A stretch of DNA of 64,000 nt from an uncultured Cohaesibacter sp. Lineage in GTDB: Bacteria; Pseudomonadota; Alphaproteobacteria; Rhizobiales; Cohaesibacteraceae. The notes below the pieces were generated by a model. It did not search any database. It had not been told where the DNA came from and saw only the letters and a program-made list of their open reading frames with translations. Made by a program: the position numbers and the translations under genes. Positions 35,657 to 44,712 of the stretch are shown in pieces; positions within the stretch are counted from its first letter, which is position 1, and each line of letters starts with the position of its first letter. The DNA is taken from contig NZ_OY782764.1 of assembly GCF_963678225.1 (NCBI RefSeq), positions 2,175,001 through 2,239,000 of the forward strand, read 5' to 3'.

Positions 35657-36532
35657 CTATTTCATGCCGCTTGTTTGCAAGGATTCCACGATACGGCGAC
35701 CAAAGAAGACGAGCAGGATCAGCACCGGAATGATCGATAGCATCACGGCGGCCATCAGGCCGGTCCAATCCGGCTGACCTTGTCCGGTCTGGCTTTGATA
35801 GTTGGCGAGGGCAACGGCCATCACCTGTACATTTTCTTTCTGGCCCACGAGGAACGGCCAGAAGAAGTCATTCCAGGCCTGAATGGAAAGCAGGATGGCC
35901 AGTGTGGCCAGCGGCCCGCGCTGTAGCGGCAAGGCGATATGCCAATAGACCTTGAACCAGCTCAGGCCATCCAGCCGCGCTGCTTCTTCCAGCTCCTTGG
36001 GGGTTGAAAGGAAGAACTGACGCAGGAAAAAGACTGCGAAAGGCAGCATCAGGATGTTGGGAGCCACCATGCCCGCAAAGCTGTTGAGCAGGCCCAACTG
36101 GCGGATGAGGATGAAATTGGGAATGAACAGCACGATCGAAGGGATCATCGTCGCCGCGATGAAGCTGTAGAAGAGCGCATCCCGTCCGGGAAAGCGCAGA
36201 CGTGCAAAGGCATAGGCGGCCAGTGACGAAAAGAAGAGCTGACCGGTGACAAGAAGGCCGGTATAGACCACGCTGTTTCGAAGGGCGATCATGAAGTTGA
36301 TTGGCGATCCTGAGTTTGCAGGTGGTGGCACATCGCTGGGCAGGCCCAAAACGCGCAGGAAATTGCCAAAAACCGGATTGTTAACCCATAGACTATTCGC
36401 CGTGGAAAAGACATCCGAGGGCATGGTGATCGCTGTTTTGAGCGCCATCCAAATGGGCAACAGCGAGATGATGCAGAAAATGGCAAGGCCCGCATAGCCG
36501 AACAGTTTGGGCAGGTTGAGTTTCTTTGACAT
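35657..36532 (-). CDS. Sugar ABC transporter permease (MalG type)
   Basis: This 291-residue permease has six helices and the coupling motif EEAARLDGLSWFKVYWHIALP (EAA loop). It forms the channel with the MalF-type partner encoded 11 nt upstream. It is followed by the binding-protein gene after 33 nt. Confidence 0.92.
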   Translation of the reverse strand: MSKKLNLPKLFGYAGLAIFCIISLLPIWMALKTAITMPSDVFSTANSLWVNNPVFGNFLRVLGLPSDVPPPANSGSPINFMIALRNSVVYTGLLVTGQLFFSSLAAYAFARLRFPGRDALFYSFIAATMIPSIVLFIPNFILIRQLGLLNSFAGMVAPNILMLPFAVFFLRQFFLSTPKELEEAARLDGLSWFKVYWHIALPLQRGPLATLAILLSIQAWNDFFWPFLVGQKENVQVMAVALANYQSQTGQGQPDWTGLMAAVMLSIIPVLILLVFFGRRIVESLQTSGMK

Positions 36533-36543
36533 GAGGTTTCTCC

Positions 36544-37482
36544 CTATCCCAGATCCGAACGGTCAGCATGCAGCAGGCGCATCTGCAACAGCGTCACTAA
36601 AATGAGGAAGACAAACAGCACCATGGACATGGCAGAGGCATAGCCCATGCGGCTGAACTGGAAGGCATTCTCATAGATGTACCAGAGCACGGCGCGGGTG
36701 GAGTTGGCAGGCCCCCCTTGCGTGGTCACGGCGATCACATCGAACACTTGGAAAGACCCGACCACGCTGGTTACCAGAACGAACACCATGACAGGGCGCA
36801 ACAGCGGTAGCGTGATCATGCGGAACATGGCGCTTTCGCTGGCGCCATCCAGACGGGCGGCTTCATAAAGATCGCGTGGGATCGACTGCAGGCCGGCATA
36901 GAAGAGCAAGGCAGTGAAGCCGACGTGGCGCCAGATCGAGATACCTGCCACGGAAATAAGAGCCTGATCGGGCGAGCTGAGAAAGGATTGTGGCGGAATG
37001 CCGATTCCGGTGAGAAAAGCGTTGGTCAGGCCGATTAACGGATCCAGCATGAGCAACCAGACAAGACCGGCCACCACGTTAGAAATGAGATAGGGCGCGA
37101 TGATCACAGCCCGGAACAGGACCGACTTGGCGAGCCTGTCTGCGAGCACGGCAATGATCAGGCCGAGGGCTGTTTGCAAGGGAATGTTATAGATCACATA
37201 GAGCAGCGTGATCTGCATCGAGTCCCAGAATTTCCCATCGGCCCAGAGCTTGCCGTAGTTATCAAAACCGATCCAGTGTGCTGGGCGCATCAGGTTCCAG
37301 TTGGTCAGGCTGATCTGCGCGGCCCGGATGGTGGGAAAAGCAAAAAAGGCAATGAGGCCGATAAGGGCTGGCAAAATGAAAAGATAGCCCGTCAGGGCTT
37401 CCTTCCTGCGCAGCCTGTTTCCAAACAGGCCTGATTCTTTGTCCGCGTTGACCGATTTATCGGTTCTTCGGCTGGTCATCAT
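36544..37482 (-). CDS. Sugar ABC transporter permease (MalF type)
   Basis: The 312-residue permease has about six helices after a polar N-terminus and the EAA motif YEAARLDGASESAMFRMITLP. It is the first gene of the alpha-galactoside operon; its promoter and the LacI operators lie just upstream. Confidence 0.92.
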   Translation of the reverse strand: MMTSRRTDKSVNADKESGLFGNRLRRKEALTGYLFILPALIGLIAFFAFPTIRAAQISLTNWNLMRPAHWIGFDNYGKLWADGKFWDSMQITLLYVIYNIPLQTALGLIIAVLADRLAKSVLFRAVIIAPYLISNVVAGLVWLLMLDPLIGLTNAFLTGIGIPPQSFLSSPDQALISVAGISIWRHVGFTALLFYAGLQSIPRDLYEAARLDGASESAMFRMITLPLLRPVMVFVLVTSVVGSFQVFDVIAVTTQGGPANSTRAVLWYIYENAFQFSRMGYASAMSMVLFVFLILVTLLQMRLLHADRSDLG

Positions 37483-37544
37483 GCTCCTCCCTTCTTGTAT
37501 GCTGTGCTGGATTTGTAGGGTTCCTCTATCCCCAGCCTAGCCTT

Positions 37545-37560
37545 ACTAACACGTGTTAGT
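37545..37560. promoter_or_regulatory. LacI-type operator 1 (alpha-galactoside locus)
   Basis: ACTAACACGTGTTAGT is a perfect 16-bp palindrome in the gap between the divergent permease and LacI genes. A near copy lies 54 bp (centre to centre) away, about five helical turns, which would suit repression by looping or binding at both promoters. Confidence 0.8.
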
Positions 37561-37598
37561 GTAGTTTTGAATTTGCATCTGTCAATGAAAAAAGTTCG

Positions 37599-37614
37599 AC
37601 TAACACGCGTTAGT
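37599..37614. promoter_or_regulatory. LacI-type operator 2 (alpha-galactoside locus)
   Basis: ACTAACACGCGTTAGT differs from operator 1 by one base and lies 17-32 nt before the LacI start codon, so it should mediate autorepression. Confidence 0.8.
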
Positions 37615-37630
37615 ATGGTATCCAGTTGGA

Positions 37631-38677
37631 ATGAAAGCAAAATCTGTCACCAGCCATGATGTGGCCAAACTGGCCGGCGTTTCCCGTTCGACCGTGTCTC
37701 TGGTTCTGAACGGTTCAAATGCTGTTAGCCTCAGCGAAGAAACCAAGGAGCGCGTGCGTGAAGCTGCGCGCATTCTGGGCTATCGTCCCAATTCTGCGGC
37801 GCTTATGCTGCGCAAAGGGCGAACGGATACGATCGGTCTGGTGATCACTGAAACGCGCTCCATCCGTGTGGATGCCTATATCCCCATATTGCATTACGCG
37901 ATTGCCGATGTTCTGAAAGAGGCGGGTTACAGCCTGCTATTGGAGACCTTCGAACGGAAGAAGGGCGTCAATCCCTATACGGATCTGGTCTTTTCCCATC
38001 GGATAGACGGGCTGATGGTGCTCAGCCCTCATGTTGAAGACAAGGATCTTCATGCCTTGCTGGATAGCGGCTTTCCCGTTGTGCAGATCGGCTCGATCGG
38101 ACATCCAGAAGAGCTGAGCGTGACGACCTGCACCAGTGACAGCACAATGGAAGCCGTGCGCCATATCGTGGATTTGGGACACCGAAATATCGGCAGCGTT
38201 CCCTTTTCGCCTGCGGGCTTTTCCGCGACCGATTCCCGGTTGGAGGAACTGCGCCAGGAACTTTTAAAAAGTGGAATAACGCTCGACGCTGATTGCATCG
38301 AGTTCGGCGATTTCAGTGCAGAAAGCGGCTATAACGCAACCCTGCGCCTGATGAAGCGGCAGCCACGATTAACGGCCATATTTGCAGGCAATGATACCAT
38401 CGCGCTGGGCGTGATCGGGGCGCTCAATAGCCTTGGGCTGTCGGTGCCCGGCGATGTATCCGTTGTTGGCTATGATGATCTACCCTTCTCGGGTTTCATC
38501 TCGCCGCCCTTGACGACCGTGAAAATGAATGCAGACCATCAGGGCCGGCTTGCAGCGGACCTTATGGTCAAACGGTTGAAGGGTGAGACGATACCGCAAA
38601 AGCGGCTTGTCTTGCCTTCGCAAGTGGTCTTGCGCGCATCAACAGCCAAAGCGAGAAAGCAGGCCTCAGATCTGTAA
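37631..38677 (+). CDS. LacI-family regulator of alpha-galactoside genes
   Basis: The 348-residue repressor has the LacI helix-turn-helix (DVAKLAGVSRSTVSLVLNGS, residues 9-28) and a sugar-binding core ending PSQVVLRAS. It is divergent from the ABC transporter operon and has two palindromic operators in between. It probably senses galactosides or galactose. Confidence 0.92.
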   Translation: MKAKSVTSHDVAKLAGVSRSTVSLVLNGSNAVSLSEETKERVREAARILGYRPNSAALMLRKGRTDTIGLVITETRSIRVDAYIPILHYAIADVLKEAGYSLLLETFERKKGVNPYTDLVFSHRIDGLMVLSPHVEDKDLHALLDSGFPVVQIGSIGHPEELSVTTCTSDSTMEAVRHIVDLGHRNIGSVPFSPAGFSATDSRLEELRQELLKSGITLDADCIEFGDFSAESGYNATLRLMKRQPRLTAIFAGNDTIALGVIGALNSLGLSVPGDVSVVGYDDLPFSGFISPPLTTVKMNADHQGRLAADLMVKRLKGETIPQKRLVLPSQVVLRASTAKARKQASDL

Positions 38678-38732
38678 AAGCCTTTGGTCCCCATAGACCG
38701 CAGGAGCTGGGAGAGGCTGAAGGAAAGACATT

Positions 38733-38790
38733 CCGAACCGGACTAGATGGTAAGCGCCTTGAGAGCAATCTTCTCGGCATTGATCCTCGG
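38733..38790 (-). pseudogene. Relic of a nucleotidyltransferase 3' end
   Basis: Read on the minus strand, this segment encodes AEKIALKALTI followed by a stop and CCGGTTC. It closely resembles the C-terminus (AEQVALKALRTI, stop) and trailing bases of the nucleotidyltransferase gene that ends at 48640. Only about 50 bp match. It lies directly after the pxpA stop in another frame, so it is probably a leftover of a duplicated or recombined copy. Confidence 0.45.
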
Positions 38791-38795
38791 GGCGA

Positions 38796-39557
38796 TCAGA
38801 TCGCGTAGGAGCCGATTTCGAAGGCGGCATCTGCGATACCCTGACGAATGGCATGGGCTAGTTTCAGGGCATTTGGCGTATCGCTATGGACCAGAATGGA
38901 ATCGATCTTGACAGGAATGGCTTCGCCCGTCGTGAGCTTCAGCTGGCCTGATGAAAGGGTTTCAGCAACTCTGAGTCGGATATCTTCAGGCTCATGCAGT
39001 AACGCACCAACCGTGCCGCGCGGAGCAAGACGCCCCGGAGCAGAGTAACCCCGATCAGCCAGAAAGGAATAGACAACCTCTATACTCTCTTCTTCGGCTA
39101 TACGAGAGGCCTCGGTATCGGCCAGCCCGATGAATTTGAGGGAGGGATCGAAGGACTTCATGGCCTTGATGAGTGTCCGCGCAACATCGGCGTCCGCAAA
39201 GGACAGGTTCCCCAATGCCCCATGGAAATTGGCATGGGTGAGCTGTGCACCGCGGTGTGCGGCAATGGCTGCAAGCGCACCAAGCTGAGTGATGGTCATC
39301 AACTCAAGTTCTTTGAGCGTCATTGTCATCATCCGGCGGCCGAAATTCTCTCGATCTGGATAGCCAATATGAGCCCCGACCCGCACCTTGTTTGTTTGCG
39401 CAAGGGAAACGGTTTCATCCATGATCAGGGGATCGCCAGCATGGGCGCCACAGGCAATATTGGCCGATGTGATCAACGGCATCAGATCGGCATCTGGCGC
39501 AATACGGTAAGGACCGAATCCTTCACCAAGATCGGAATTGACATCAATGCTTTTCAT
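38796..39557 (-). CDS. pxpA: 5-oxoprolinase subunit A (LamB/YcsF family)
   Basis: This 253-residue protein of the LamB/YcsF family is the ring-opening component of the ATP-dependent 5-oxoprolinase PxpABC. Motifs DLGEGFGPYRI (near residue 8) and SANIACGAHAGDP (residues 31-43) match the family. It is the last gene of a five-gene minus-strand operon. In this context the substrate may be a substituted pyroglutamate. Confidence 0.93.
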   Translation of the reverse strand: MKSIDVNSDLGEGFGPYRIAPDADLMPLITSANIACGAHAGDPLIMDETVSLAQTNKVRVGAHIGYPDRENFGRRMMTMTLKELELMTITQLGALAAIAAHRGAQLTHANFHGALGNLSFADADVARTLIKAMKSFDPSLKFIGLADTEASRIAEEESIEVVYSFLADRGYSAPGRLAPRGTVGALLHEPEDIRLRVAETLSSGQLKLTTGEAIPVKIDSILVHSDTPNALKLAHAIRQGIADAAFEIGSYAI

Positions 39558-39692
39558 CAGAACTCTCCCTAGTGAAGGCGGGGTGTTTGTTGTTTATTCC
39601 AGATACCCGGGGCTGGTCTATATGGTAGTAAAGAGTGGTGCAGGACCGACCAAAGCCGCACAAGCCACTCTTGAAGACAAAGGGCCTGTTGG

Positions 39693-40661
39693 TTAGGGCG
39701 CCAAATGGAATGCTGCGCAGGTCCTGATTTCATCCAGCATCCGATTTTGCTTTTCGGTTGCCGCCTTTGCTTCCTCTAAAGCGCAAGGGACAAAGCGCAC
39801 TGTGCTGCCAAGCCTTGCCTGCGCCAGAAGTGGCAGGTCTGCTTCAATCACGACACCCAGTTTGGGGTATCCACCTGCTGTATTGGCATCCGCCAGCTGA
39901 ATGACAGGTTTGCCGGAAGAAGGAAGCTGAATGGTGCCGGGCAATATACCGTGTGACAACAATTCCTTGCGCTCCATGGGGATAATTTCTTCCCCCTCCA
40001 ACCGATAGCCTATGCGGTTGCTATCTTGCGAAATCTGCCAGGCCTGTGCAGTAAACAGCGTCTGGTTTTCACGGTCGTAATCGCCCCATTCTGCTGCCTG
40101 AATGAAGCGTAGAGGCTGGGGAATAGCCGTGCTTTCAAACAAGGATTGCCAGATAGTAGAGCTCAAGCCAAAGGCAAGGGGAGGCGAAAGAGTGGCTTTG
40201 TGAAGCGCTGCGAGGCGATCTCCCTTTTGCAGGGCTCGCCCTTCAAGACCGCCAAAGCCGCCTTTCATATCAGTTGCGCGTGAACCTAGAATTTCAGGAA
40301 CATTCAGCCCGCCCCGCACAGCCAGATAACCGCGCATGCCGTTGGTGCTAAAGCCCATCTTGAGGGTCTGGCCGGGGCGCAGGCTTTGCACCCACCAGCG
40401 CGGCAACGGCTTGCCATCCAGCATGGCCTTGCAGTCGGCTCCGGCAAGGCAGATATCAACCGCTTCCAGAATGCGACATTCAAAGCCACCCAAGGTGATT
40501 TCGATGCCTGCGGCGGTTTCTTCGTTGCCCAACATGGCGTTGGCTATGCGCAATGCCAACGCATCCATCGCACCACTGCGACCGACGCCGAGTGATCCGA
40601 AGCCGGGGCGTCCGAGATCCTGTATGGTTGCCAGCAGACCCGGCGCAGAGATCTCGATCAT
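39693..40661 (-). CDS. pxpC: 5-oxoprolinase subunit C (KipA family)
   Basis: The 322-residue protein of the biotin-dependent-carboxylase-like/KipA family forms the PxpBC complex that activates the lactam with ATP. The start LLATIQDLGRPGFGSLGVGRSGAMD is diagnostic. Its ATG overlaps the pxpB stop by 4 bp. Confidence 0.92.
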   Translation of the reverse strand: MIEISAPGLLATIQDLGRPGFGSLGVGRSGAMDALALRIANAMLGNEETAAGIEITLGGFECRILEAVDICLAGADCKAMLDGKPLPRWWVQSLRPGQTLKMGFSTNGMRGYLAVRGGLNVPEILGSRATDMKGGFGGLEGRALQKGDRLAALHKATLSPPLAFGLSSTIWQSLFESTAIPQPLRFIQAAEWGDYDRENQTLFTAQAWQISQDSNRIGYRLEGEEIIPMERKELLSHGILPGTIQLPSSGKPVIQLADANTAGGYPKLGVVIEADLPLLAQARLGSTVRFVPCALEEAKAATEKQNRMLDEIRTCAAFHLAP

Positions 40662-41317
40662 GCTATCAACTCCTGAACAACGAACCGGATCCTGTCTCCG
40701 GGCATGATGAGGGAAGGGCTCCGTTTGGTTTCGTCAAAGAAGGAAAGCTCCGTCTTGCCGATGATATGCCACCCTGAAGGCGATGTCTTGGCAATGACGC
40801 CAGCCTGAGCGCCCCCGATCACCACGCTGCCTTCTTGCACGCTCAAACGGGGCTGGGCGCGGCGAGGTGTGGTCAATCTTGGATTCATGCCGCCAAGATA
40901 GGCAAATCCGGGCTGGCTGCCGAGGGCAAAGGCGACATAGTCCGGTTCCGAGTGCAGGGCGACGACTTCATCGACACGAAGACCGCAATAGTCTGAGAGC
41001 TCGCCAAGATCCATGCCCGTCTCACCGCCATAAATAACCGGGATTTCGACGAGGCGCCCATCGATCTGTTGTGGCCTTGTCCGTTGCCAAACCTGTTCAA
41101 GCTCAACCGTCATGCGCATCGGGTCGCAGTCGGGTGCCAGATAGACCAGAAGGGAATGCATGCCCAATACGGTCTCAACCACGCCTTCAAGCGCTTTGCA
41201 GGCTTGATCATAGGCCCAATAGCGGCTTTGTATGTCAACCGAAAGAGGTCCGCCTGACTGCACCAGCAAAGCGGAGGCCCCCATATGGGAGATGCTTATG
41301 GCTACGGAAGACGGCAT
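40658..41317 (-). CDS. pxpB: 5-oxoprolinase subunit B (KipI family)
   Basis: The roughly 219-residue protein of the KipI/allophanate-hydrolase subunit 1 family partners with PxpC. Motifs PVIYGGETGMDLGELS and FALGSQPGFAYLGGMNPRL are clear. I start at the ATG at 41315-41317, which matches the normal family length; an upstream GTG at 41419 would add 34 arginine-rich residues. The ribosome site for either is weak. Confidence 0.88.
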   Translation of the reverse strand: MPSSVAISISHMGASALLVQSGGPLSVDIQSRYWAYDQACKALEGVVETVLGMHSLLVYLAPDCDPMRMTVELEQVWQRTRPQQIDGRLVEIPVIYGGETGMDLGELSDYCGLRVDEVVALHSEPDYVAFALGSQPGFAYLGGMNPRLTTPRRAQPRLSVQEGSVVIGGAQAGVIAKTSPSGWHIIGKTELSFFDETKRSPSLIMPGDRIRFVVQELIA

Positions 41318-41438
41318 TGTTTCTTTCACAGAAGGTGGCTTTCGGCTTGGACGTCTGTGCCCGTATCTGTCAGGCACAAACGCGCGATTGGGGAACCCCT
41401 CGATTGAGAGCTTTACCACGGGATTTTAGAGACTTTCC

Positions 41439-42080
41439 CTATTTTGCATAGGCTCCGGTGTACGTGCCTGCAGCAACGGAAGCAAGAATTTCTTCTTCCT
41501 TCTTCTGCTGGGCGCGCGTGTTTGCCAGAAGGGTTTCGGCTTCCTGCGGCGCGATGGCCACGACGCCATCGGCGTCCCCCATGATGATATCACCCGGATG
41601 CACCATCATGCCGCCGATGCTGACTGGAATGTTGATGGCTCCCGGACCGTCCTTGTAGGGGCCGAGATGGATGAAATCCCGCGCGAATACCGGAAAGTCA
41701 TTGCTAGAAATATTGTCTATGTCGCGGATCGCACCATCAATCACATAGCCCGCAGCCCCACGCGATTTGGCAATGGCTACCATGATTTCGCCGATGAGCG
41801 CCCGGTCGCAATAACCGCCACCATCGACAACGAGAATTTCGCCCGGTTTCACAATGTCCAGCGCACGGTGGATGAAGCCATTGCTGCCCGGCACAACCTT
41901 GATCGTAAGCGCACGGCCGACCATGACACCGGCCCGATGGAATGGCTTGATGCCCTTGGCGCCTCTCAGACGATCCAGATTATCGCTGACATTGGCCACA
42001 GCGCAGGTCGCGAACTCGGCAATGAGGTGATCCAGTTTGTCTTCACTCGGGACCATTTCGGTCTTGCTCATCGCGGTCAT
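41439..42080 (-). CDS. RraA/HMG-aldolase-family protein
   Basis: The 213-residue protein belongs to the RraA/4-hydroxy-4-methyl-2-oxoglutarate aldolase family. Arg119-Asp120 in VIDGAIRD and the GGGYCDRALIGE loop match residues that bind metal and pyruvate in the aldolases, so an aldolase or oxaloacetate-decarboxylase activity is more likely than RNase E inhibition. The start overlaps the aminotransferase stop by 4 bp. With that gene it could take a 4-hydroxyglutamate-type amino acid to pyruvate plus a second oxo-acid. Confidence 0.85.
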   Translation of the reverse strand: MTAMSKTEMVPSEDKLDHLIAEFATCAVANVSDNLDRLRGAKGIKPFHRAGVMVGRALTIKVVPGSNGFIHRALDIVKPGEILVVDGGGYCDRALIGEIMVAIAKSRGAAGYVIDGAIRDIDNISSNDFPVFARDFIHLGPYKDGPGAINIPVSIGGMMVHPGDIIMGDADGVVAIAPQEAETLLANTRAQQKKEEEILASVAAGTYTGAYAK

Positions 42081-43318
42081 TGGGCCGCCTCCTGGTTTGA
42101 CGGGTTGTCAGCCAACTGCAGTGTTGACACAGCTTGAGAAATGGCAGTCATGCCCTCGGCGATGACCTTTTCTGAGGCCGCGAAGCTAAGACGCAGGAAG
42201 CCGGGCAGCCCATAGGATGTGCCGTCCATGAGAGCGACATGGGCCTCTTCAAGAAGGTAACTGACCAAGTCCAGGTCTGTTTCAATCCGTTCTCCGGCTG
42301 CCGTCTTGCTGCCCAGAAGGGCGCGAACATCCGGGAACACATAGAAAGCAGCATCCGGTGCCTTGCAGCGGATGCCGGGCACTGCGTTAAGGCCATCGAC
42401 AATGGCTGCGCGTCGCTTTGTATAGAGTGCTACCATATCGTCAACACAGGACTGATCGGCGTTAAGCGCGACCGTTGCTGCCGATTGAGAGAAGGAGCAA
42501 GCGCAAGTGGTGCTCTGTCCAAGCAGCTTGACGACGGCTTTGACCAGATCTGACGGGCAGACGGCGTAGCCTATCCGCCAGCCTGTCATGGCATAGGCCT
42601 TGGACATACCATTGACAATGACGCAACGCTCAGCAATCGAAGGGTCGACCGCCATCGGGGAATAGTTTTTTACGCCCTCGAAAGCGATATGCTCATAGAT
42701 CTCGTCAGTCATGATGCCGACCTGCGGATGCTTTTTAAGCACCTCGATCAAGCCACGCCATTCCTCGCGGGTATAAACGGCGCCGGTCGGGTTCGACGGC
42801 GAGTTGATGATCAGCCAACGGGTGCGGCTGGTAATCTGGCCCTCGAGCATATCCGGCGTCAGCTTAAAGCCCGTTTCCGGGCCACAAGCGACGATCTTCG
42901 GCTCACCACCGTTAAGAGAAACAATGTCCGGATAGCTCACCCAGTAGGGCGCAGGAATAATCACCTCATCGCCCGGATCAAGAGTGGCGGAAAAAATGTC
43001 GAAAATCAGCTGCTTTGCGCCATTTGCCACCACAATCTGGCTCGCGGGAACGTCGATGTCATTGTCCCGCTTGAGCTTGTCGGCAATGGCTTGCCGCAGT
43101 GCCGGAGTGCCTTGCGATCCCGTATAGTGGGTGTCTCCAGACAGCATCGATTGGTGGGCTGCTTCTATAATATGAGCGGGCGTGTCAAAGTCTGGTTCGC
43201 CAAGGCAAAAGTCCAGAATCTCGACACCCTGAGCGCGCAGCTCATCCACTTTCTGCTTGGCAGCAATGCTCGCGGAAGGTCGCAGTTTGCGAACTTTTTG
43301 CGAAATTGTGATCGACAT
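42077..43318 (-). CDS. Class I aminotransferase (aspartate aminotransferase-like)
   Basis: This 413-residue PLP enzyme belongs to the class I fold. The PLP lysine lies in NGMSKAYAMTGWRIGY, the NSPSNPTGAVY loop binds cofactor, and the C-terminal arginine in LPGFLRLSFA binds the substrate carboxylate. The ATG at 43316-43318 (MSITISQKVRKLRPS) has AGAGG upstream. It is first in the operon with the RraA-like and pxp genes, so it probably transaminates the amino acid released by the lactamase instead of serving general aspartate metabolism. Confidence 0.9.
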   Translation of the reverse strand: MSITISQKVRKLRPSASIAAKQKVDELRAQGVEILDFCLGEPDFDTPAHIIEAAHQSMLSGDTHYTGSQGTPALRQAIADKLKRDNDIDVPASQIVVANGAKQLIFDIFSATLDPGDEVIIPAPYWVSYPDIVSLNGGEPKIVACGPETGFKLTPDMLEGQITSRTRWLIINSPSNPTGAVYTREEWRGLIEVLKKHPQVGIMTDEIYEHIAFEGVKNYSPMAVDPSIAERCVIVNGMSKAYAMTGWRIGYAVCPSDLVKAVVKLLGQSTTCACSFSQSAATVALNADQSCVDDMVALYTKRRAAIVDGLNAVPGIRCKAPDAAFYVFPDVRALLGSKTAAGERIETDLDLVSYLLEEAHVALMDGTSYGLPGFLRLSFAASEKVIAEGMTAISQAVSTLQLADNPSNQEAAQ

Positions 43319-43655
43319 GCGATTAGACCTCTTAGACAAATTTGACAAGAAGGTAGGCGGCAAGTCTCAGCAAAAAAAGCGAATTAAAATTATTCGAAAG
43401 GATCAATTTTGGGAATGCATAGGATAATTGCGGACCTGTTGTTTAAAAAGGTAGAATGTGGAAAGACTTATGGATTGCGTTGTCTATGTCGTTGTTGTTC
43501 TCGCTTCAGTAGAAAAGTGATAGATCAGTAATTTTCTCACTATCAATTCCTTTTTCTCATGAGAAGAGCCGAATTTAATTCGCTTTCTTTTGTTGCTCAA
43601 TGTGGCAAGTATGTGGTCAAGTCAAAATAACACCAGCACCTGAGGAGACACTCCT
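43319..43655. other. Divergent promoter region, aminotransferase and TRAP operons
   Basis: This 337-bp AT-rich gap must carry both promoters. ATCAATTTTGGGAATG (43402-43417) matches 14 of 16 bases with a site upstream of the LysR gene (47681-47696) and may be the regulator's target. I see no gene here. Confidence 0.45.
43402..43417 (+). promoter_or_regulatory. Possible LysR-regulator site, copy 1
   Basis: ATCAATTTTGGGAATG lies 84 nt before the aminotransferase start and about 240 nt before dctP. It resembles copy 2 upstream of the LysR gene that ends this cluster. Confidence 0.35.
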
Positions 43656-44621
43656 ATGATTACCCGCAGCAGTTTGGCACTTTTGCTCCTGGCCACTTCT
43701 CCCGCTCTGGCAGACAATTGGGATCTGCCTCTGGCATGGCCTGCCGACAACTATATCAGCGTTGGCGCTCAGTCCTTCGCAGACCGCGTTCGTGAAGAAA
43801 CCGAAGGGCGTATCGACATCACCTTGCACACCGGTGGTTCCCTTGGCTTCAAGGGCCCGGAAATGCTGGGTGCCGTGCGCGATGGCCTCGTGCCGATCGG
43901 CGACATGCTGATGAACCAGCAGATTGGTGACGAGCCAATGCTCGGTCTGACATCTCTGCCTTACTTCCTTTCTTCGTTTGAAGAATTGCAGGCTTTCGAA
44001 AAATATTTCCGTGCTGACCTGGAAGACATCTTTGCGAAGAACAACCAGAAACTGCTCTATACCATTCCTTGGCCACAGCAGCAGATCTGGACCAAAAGCG
44101 AAGTCACCGATCTGGCATCCATCAAGGACATGAAGATCCGCTCTTATGACCGCTCTTCCACCGACGTGTTCGCCTCCGCTGACATGACTCCGGTTCAGTT
44201 GCCTTGGGGCGAAGTCATTCCTTCCCTCGCAGCAGGCACCATCAACGCTGTGGCAACCTCTTCTCCGTCTGCTGTCGATGGCTCCTTCTGGGAATTCCTG
44301 GACTATGGCTTCCCGACACGCCAGACCTGGAACATGAATGCCATGACGGTAAACATGGACAGCTGGAACGGGCTGAGCGAGGAAGACCAGAAGGCCCTGA
44401 CATCCATCGCAAATGAAATGCAGCCAGCTCTGTGGCAATCTGCGCAGGACGAAGACACCAAAAACATGAAGATCCTCGCAGAGCAGGGCATGACCCTTGC
44501 TCCGATCTCTGATGAATTGCGTGCAATTCTTGCTGAACGGGCAGAACCTCTGCGTGCCGCTGCAATCGAAAAAATGGGCGCAAAAGCTAAGGACGTTGTC
44601 GAAGGCTTCAAAACCAAATAA
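43656..44621 (+). CDS. dctP: TRAP transporter substrate-binding protein
   Basis: The 321-residue receptor has a short signal peptide (residues 1-19, ...SPALA/DN) and the carboxylate-binding arginine in MKIRSYD. GAGGAGACACTCCT precedes the ATG. It is divergent from the pxp operon. The substrate is likely the organic or amino acid (or lactam) degraded by that operon; this is inferred from position. Confidence 0.9.
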   Translation: MITRSSLALLLLATSPALADNWDLPLAWPADNYISVGAQSFADRVREETEGRIDITLHTGGSLGFKGPEMLGAVRDGLVPIGDMLMNQQIGDEPMLGLTSLPYFLSSFEELQAFEKYFRADLEDIFAKNNQKLLYTIPWPQQQIWTKSEVTDLASIKDMKIRSYDRSSTDVFASADMTPVQLPWGEVIPSLAAGTINAVATSSPSAVDGSFWEFLDYGFPTRQTWNMNAMTVNMDSWNGLSEEDQKALTSIANEMQPALWQSAQDEDTKNMKILAEQGMTLAPISDELRAILAERAEPLRAAAIEKMGAKAKDVVEGFKTK

Positions 44622-44647
44622 GAGCCCGACAACAATAAACCAGCCTG

Positions 44648-44677
44648 TCGAGGCGAATGCTCTGTCATTCGCCTCGA
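44648..44677 (+). promoter_or_regulatory. Intercistronic stem-loop after the second dctP
   Basis: TCGAGGCGAATG (44648-44659) pairs perfectly with CATTCGCCTCGA (44666-44677) over a 6-nt loop, 26 nt after the binding-protein stop, with no proper U-tract. It lies just before the dctQ ribosome site. Confidence 0.65.
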
Positions 44678-44712
44678 TCCTTATAAAACACTCTCACACC
44701 GGGAGTAGCATT

